A stretch of 8,113 nucleotides of DNA from positions 1 to 8,113 of the forward strand of contig JAFITR010000068.1 of the NCBI GenBank assembly GCA_017116025.1. The letters run 5' to 3'. This DNA is from Simkania negevensis. GTDB lineage: Bacteria; Chlamydiota; Chlamydiia; Chlamydiales; JAFITR01. A model generated the notes under the pieces. The model had not been told where the DNA came from. It searched no databases and saw only the letters and a program-made list of their open reading frames with translations. The position numbers and the translations under genes were made by a program. Shown piece by piece: positions 5,843-8,113 of the stretch (position 1 is the stretch's first letter; each line of letters opens with the position of its first letter).

Positions 5843-8113
5843 GAATGTAGTGTGAGCCCTTTGTTGGCTTTTCATTACCAAAGAGGATGTGCATGGTGTT
5901 CCTCATTGCTCTGCTCTTTTCCTGTTCTCTAGCATAGTGGAGAGCAGAAAGGAATTCCGGGATATCTCCAGGGCGGCGCTGCAATGCTTCTATGCGGAGG
6001 CGTTCGATGTCTTGGATAGGATCGGCGATGATTTTTGGTGTGAGAAAGACGAACATCTCTGTCTGTTGGTCGGTGAGTACTGTTGAGCTAAACAACTTGC
6101 CGACACCGGGGATCTCTCCTAAGAAGGGGATGCTTTCTTTGCTGTCTGTCGTGATCTTTCTCCGGAGTCCTCCGAGGATGACTGTTTGGCCGTCGGCAAT
6201 ACGTACCTCGTTGGTGATATGGCGTCGGGAGACCTCAGGCCGATTGTCCTTGCTCGGTTTTGTCGTGTCGAAAGTGATGTCTGTCGCCAGCGTGATGAAT
6301 TTCTCTTCATCGTTGCCGCCACTGTTGATTGTTGGGGTTAGTTCGATCGTGATACCATATTGCATCCGCGCATAAGAATCTTTAAGGAGAGTGGCATTTT
6401 TGCTTTTGGAATCAAGTTCTATCACCCCGGTGTTGACCGAGATCTCTTCGACAAGAGCAATTTGAGCAGGTGTTTGGTTGACAGTAGTGATCGATGGCGA
6501 AGCATTGATCTGTACATCCTCTTGCGAAAGAAGGAAGTTATAGGCGACGTCGTAAGCGGGGAAGCCACTTGATGCTTTCGCCCGGCTCAAAATAAAGGCC
6601 AAGATACCCTTGTTTTCTGTTGTCGATGATCTGTTGTCCCAAGACAAACCCGTTGCATGCTCTTGCCCAGCTGATGAGCCCATGCGCAAGAGGTTCAGCC
6701 CAAAGTTCGTTTGGTCGTTGATCTTTTTCTCAAACAAAAGAACCTCTACCTGTACCATTTGCTTGGGAACGTCTATCTTCTTGATCAACTCCTTGAGCTC
6801 CGACAACGCACGTTTTTCTACGACCATGATGATCGATCCCGTCTTTGAGTCGACGATGAAAGAGCCGTGGCTTGCATCGGAGTCGTTACTCGTATCAAAA
6901 GCGTGCGGTGAGATGACCGAAGGGGCTACGATAAGCCGGTCTTCGTTGGGAACAGAATGAGGGATGTTCGTAGGTTCTGGAACGTTCCCCTTGCTTGCAG
7001 GGGGGCTTCCCGTTTTGGAAGAAAGAAGGGAAGGCTCGCTGACAAGGCGTCCATATACCTTGTGGAGAACTTTGGCGACCTCTTCTGCTTCAGAATGTTT
7101 GCACGTGTACCAGTAGACCGTTTTTTCTGTCGGTGCTGCCATAGAGGATTCTAGTTTTTCTATCGTCGCCTGTGCCCTTGCTACTAACTTCTCCGGACCC
7201 ATCAAAAAGAGCGCGCCACCCCTCTCCTTCATTGCTATGACTAACAGGCCGTCACCATCCTCTTTCCCTTCGCTGTTTTTTGCATTGCTAACAGAGCGGT
7301 CTAAGTAGCCACGGCCCTTGAATACGGCTTTGAGAATCTTCTCCGCCTCGTCAGCGTTCATTCGGGTAAGGGGAATAAGAGCGTACGCGGTTCCTGCTTG
7401 TTGAGTAGCAACAAAGTCGTGCAGCTTAATGAACTCGTTGATCTTCCCCACAGAAGCAATGACGGCAACCTTGTCTCCTACCACTCTGATTACGGTAGTC
7501 GTTGCGTTAGAAAATTTTTTCAGGACGTCAACAGTGCGATGCACCTCTCCCCCCATAGGATGGAAAAAATAGCAGATGCGCGTGTCGTCAGGCAAAACCT
7601 GCAGAGCCTCCTGGCTGTCAAGGATATAGCGAAAAACGCTTGCATTGTCTTTGTAGATGTAAAGCTGTCTGACAAAAGGCGAAAGCTCCTTGACACCAAC
7701 GCCGTTCTCTTCTAGAGCAAGCCTAAGAACTTCGTCCCATGACTCTCTAGGCACCGCTAAAGTGGAAGCGACGGTGAGCTTTTTTTGCTTTAACTCTTCA
7801 GGGACAAGGTATAGGAAATCTTGTGAGCCGTAAGCCATGACGAGTTGGGCTAATGTCGTTTCCGGCTGGTGCCAGAGAGCATACCCACTCTCTTTCGTTC
7901 GTTCTGAAGAGGCGTTGCGCCAACTTCTTTCCTCCGACCATATGATCTTCTTGATGCGTTCTATCTCTTCGAGAAAAGGGGCTAGCTCTTCTTCCGGTGC
8001 CCCCGACTGATAGAGAGCTTGTGCGCGTACATAAATCGTTTCTAAGTCAATCCTTGCCTGGTATAATTGCCTGTTTACTTCGGCAAGCTCTTCGGTCAGC
8101 TCAACGTCCATCG
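5820..8113 (-). CDS. gspD: GspD, type II secretion outer-membrane secretin (5' end cut by window edge)
   Basis: Outer-membrane channel of the T2SS, through which folded periplasmic proteins leave. The reading frame stays open to the window edge. The first visible Met (base 8111) is followed by a charged helical stretch rather than a signal peptide, so the true start is probably upstream. Counting from that Met there are 763 residues. Residues 1-65 are a charged, coiled-coil-like helix. About 85-140 look like an N0-type domain, and about 175-355 like periplasmic ring domains. Residues 358-415 form a Pro/Ser/Asn-rich loop inside what looks like the last N domain, which resumes at about 416-447. 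The secretin core spans about 450-697, with VQVEVLLFEKK (453-463), GQTVILGGL (641-649), IPFLGEIPGVGKLF (661-674) and TEMFVFLTPKII (684-695). A 66-residue charged tail follows. Seen: the core motifs. Known: they mark the secretin family. Inferred: GspD rather than a type III or type IV pilus secretin, because gspE, gspF and gspG follow directly. Confidence 0.93.
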   Translation of the reverse strand, partial: MDVELTEELAEVNRQLYQARIDLETIYVRAQALYQSGAPEEELAPFLEEIERIKKIIWSEERSWRNASSERTKESGYALWHQPETTLAQLVMAYGSQDFLYLVPEELKQKKLTVASTLAVPRESWDEVLRLALEENGVGVKELSPFVRQLYIYKDNASVFRYILDSQEALQVLPDDTRICYFFHPMGGEVHRTVDVLKKFSNATTTVIRVVGDKVAVIASVGKINEFIKLHDFVATQQAGTAYALIPLTRMNADEAEKILKAVFKGRGYLDRSVSNAKNSEGKEDGDGLLVIAMKERGGALFLMGPEKLVARAQATIEKLESSMAAPTEKTVYWYTCKHSEAEEVAKVLHKVYGRLVSEPSLLSSKTGSPPASKGNVPEPTNIPHSVPNEDRLIVAPSVISPHAFDTSNDSDASHGSFIVDSKTGSIIMVVEKRALSELKELIKKIDVPKQMVQVEVLLFEKKINDQTNFGLNLLRMGSSAGQEHATGLSWDNRSSTTENKGILAFILSRAKASSGFPAYDVAYNFLLSQEDVQINASPSITTVNQTPAQIALVEEISVNTGVIELDSKSKNATLLKDSYARMQYGITIELTPTINSGGNDEEKFITLATDITFDTTKPSKDNRPEVSRRHITNEVRIADGQTVILGGLRRKITTDSKESIPFLGEIPGVGKLFSSTVLTDQQTEMFVFLTPKIIADPIQDIERLRIEALQRRPGDIPEFLSALHYAREQEKSRAMRNTMHILFGNEKPTKGSHYIHGDHREQ

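Larger units (their letters stand above)
20..8113 (-). other. Type II secretion operon gspDEFGHIJ(K)
   Basis: Eight co-directional genes join by a 23-base overlap (D/E), a 4-base gap (E/F), a 5-base gap (F/G), short overlaps (G/H and H/I, size depending on start), and ATGA overlaps (I/J and J/K). There is no room for an internal terminator, so one transcript is expected. Genes for GspC, GspL, GspM and the prepilin peptidase GspO are not in the window. The 19 bases beyond the last stop show no terminator hairpin, so the operon may continue to the left. Confidence 0.85.

Noticed and set aside
5873..5881. TTG/ATG starts upstream for gspE
   Set aside because: They lack a Shine-Dalgarno sequence and enlarge the overlap with gspD. 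Kept only as an alternative.
20..8113. Type IV pilus operon instead of T2SS
   Set aside because: The combination secretin-ATPase-platform-GspG-H-I-J in this order, with the GspG-type DGWGKSF block and GspJ/GspK-like features, fits T2SS. No pilT, pilM, pilN or pilO is present.

Overview
The window is a single, almost gap-free run of eight genes, all on the minus strand. It reads from the right edge (8113) towards the left edge. The order is that of a type II secretion system (T2SS) operon: gspD (secretin, 5' end cut by the window edge), gspE (ATPase), gspF (inner-membrane platform), gspG (major pseudopilin), then gspH-, gspI- and gspJ-like minor pseudopilins, and a last gene that I read as a strongly diverged gspK. 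Neighbouring genes overlap or are separated by 4-5 bases. No promoter, terminator, RNA gene, mobile element or CRISPR array was seen. Both ends of the operon probably lie outside the window.

Organism: the compact D-E-F-G-H-I-J-K order without visible gspC, gspL, gspM or gspO, the divergent pseudopilins and the base composition near 50% GC suggest a member of the PVC group. An environmental chlamydia (Chlamydiota) is my best guess. This rests on general resemblance and on remembered synteny with the Chlamydia trachomatis cluster CT566-CT572, not on a search, so confidence is moderate (about 0.5). Lentisphaerota-type bacteria are an alternative.

How the parts work together: GspE hydrolyses ATP in the cytoplasm against the GspF platform. 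This drives GspG subunits into a periplasmic pseudopilus whose tip would be the H-I-J-K complex. The pseudopilus pushes folded periplasmic substrates out through the GspD outer-membrane channel. ATPase motifs, the duplicated GspF signature, the secretin core motifs and the pseudopilin N-terminal helices are all intact, so the system looks functional.

The most notable observation is at the prepilin peptidase site. All four clear pseudopilins (G, H, I, J) have an aromatic residue (Tyr, Tyr, Tyr, Phe) where the nearly invariant Gly(-1) should be, while Glu(+5) is kept in all four. The GspK-like protein has no basic leader at all. This points to a processing enzyme with altered specificity, or to altered processing.
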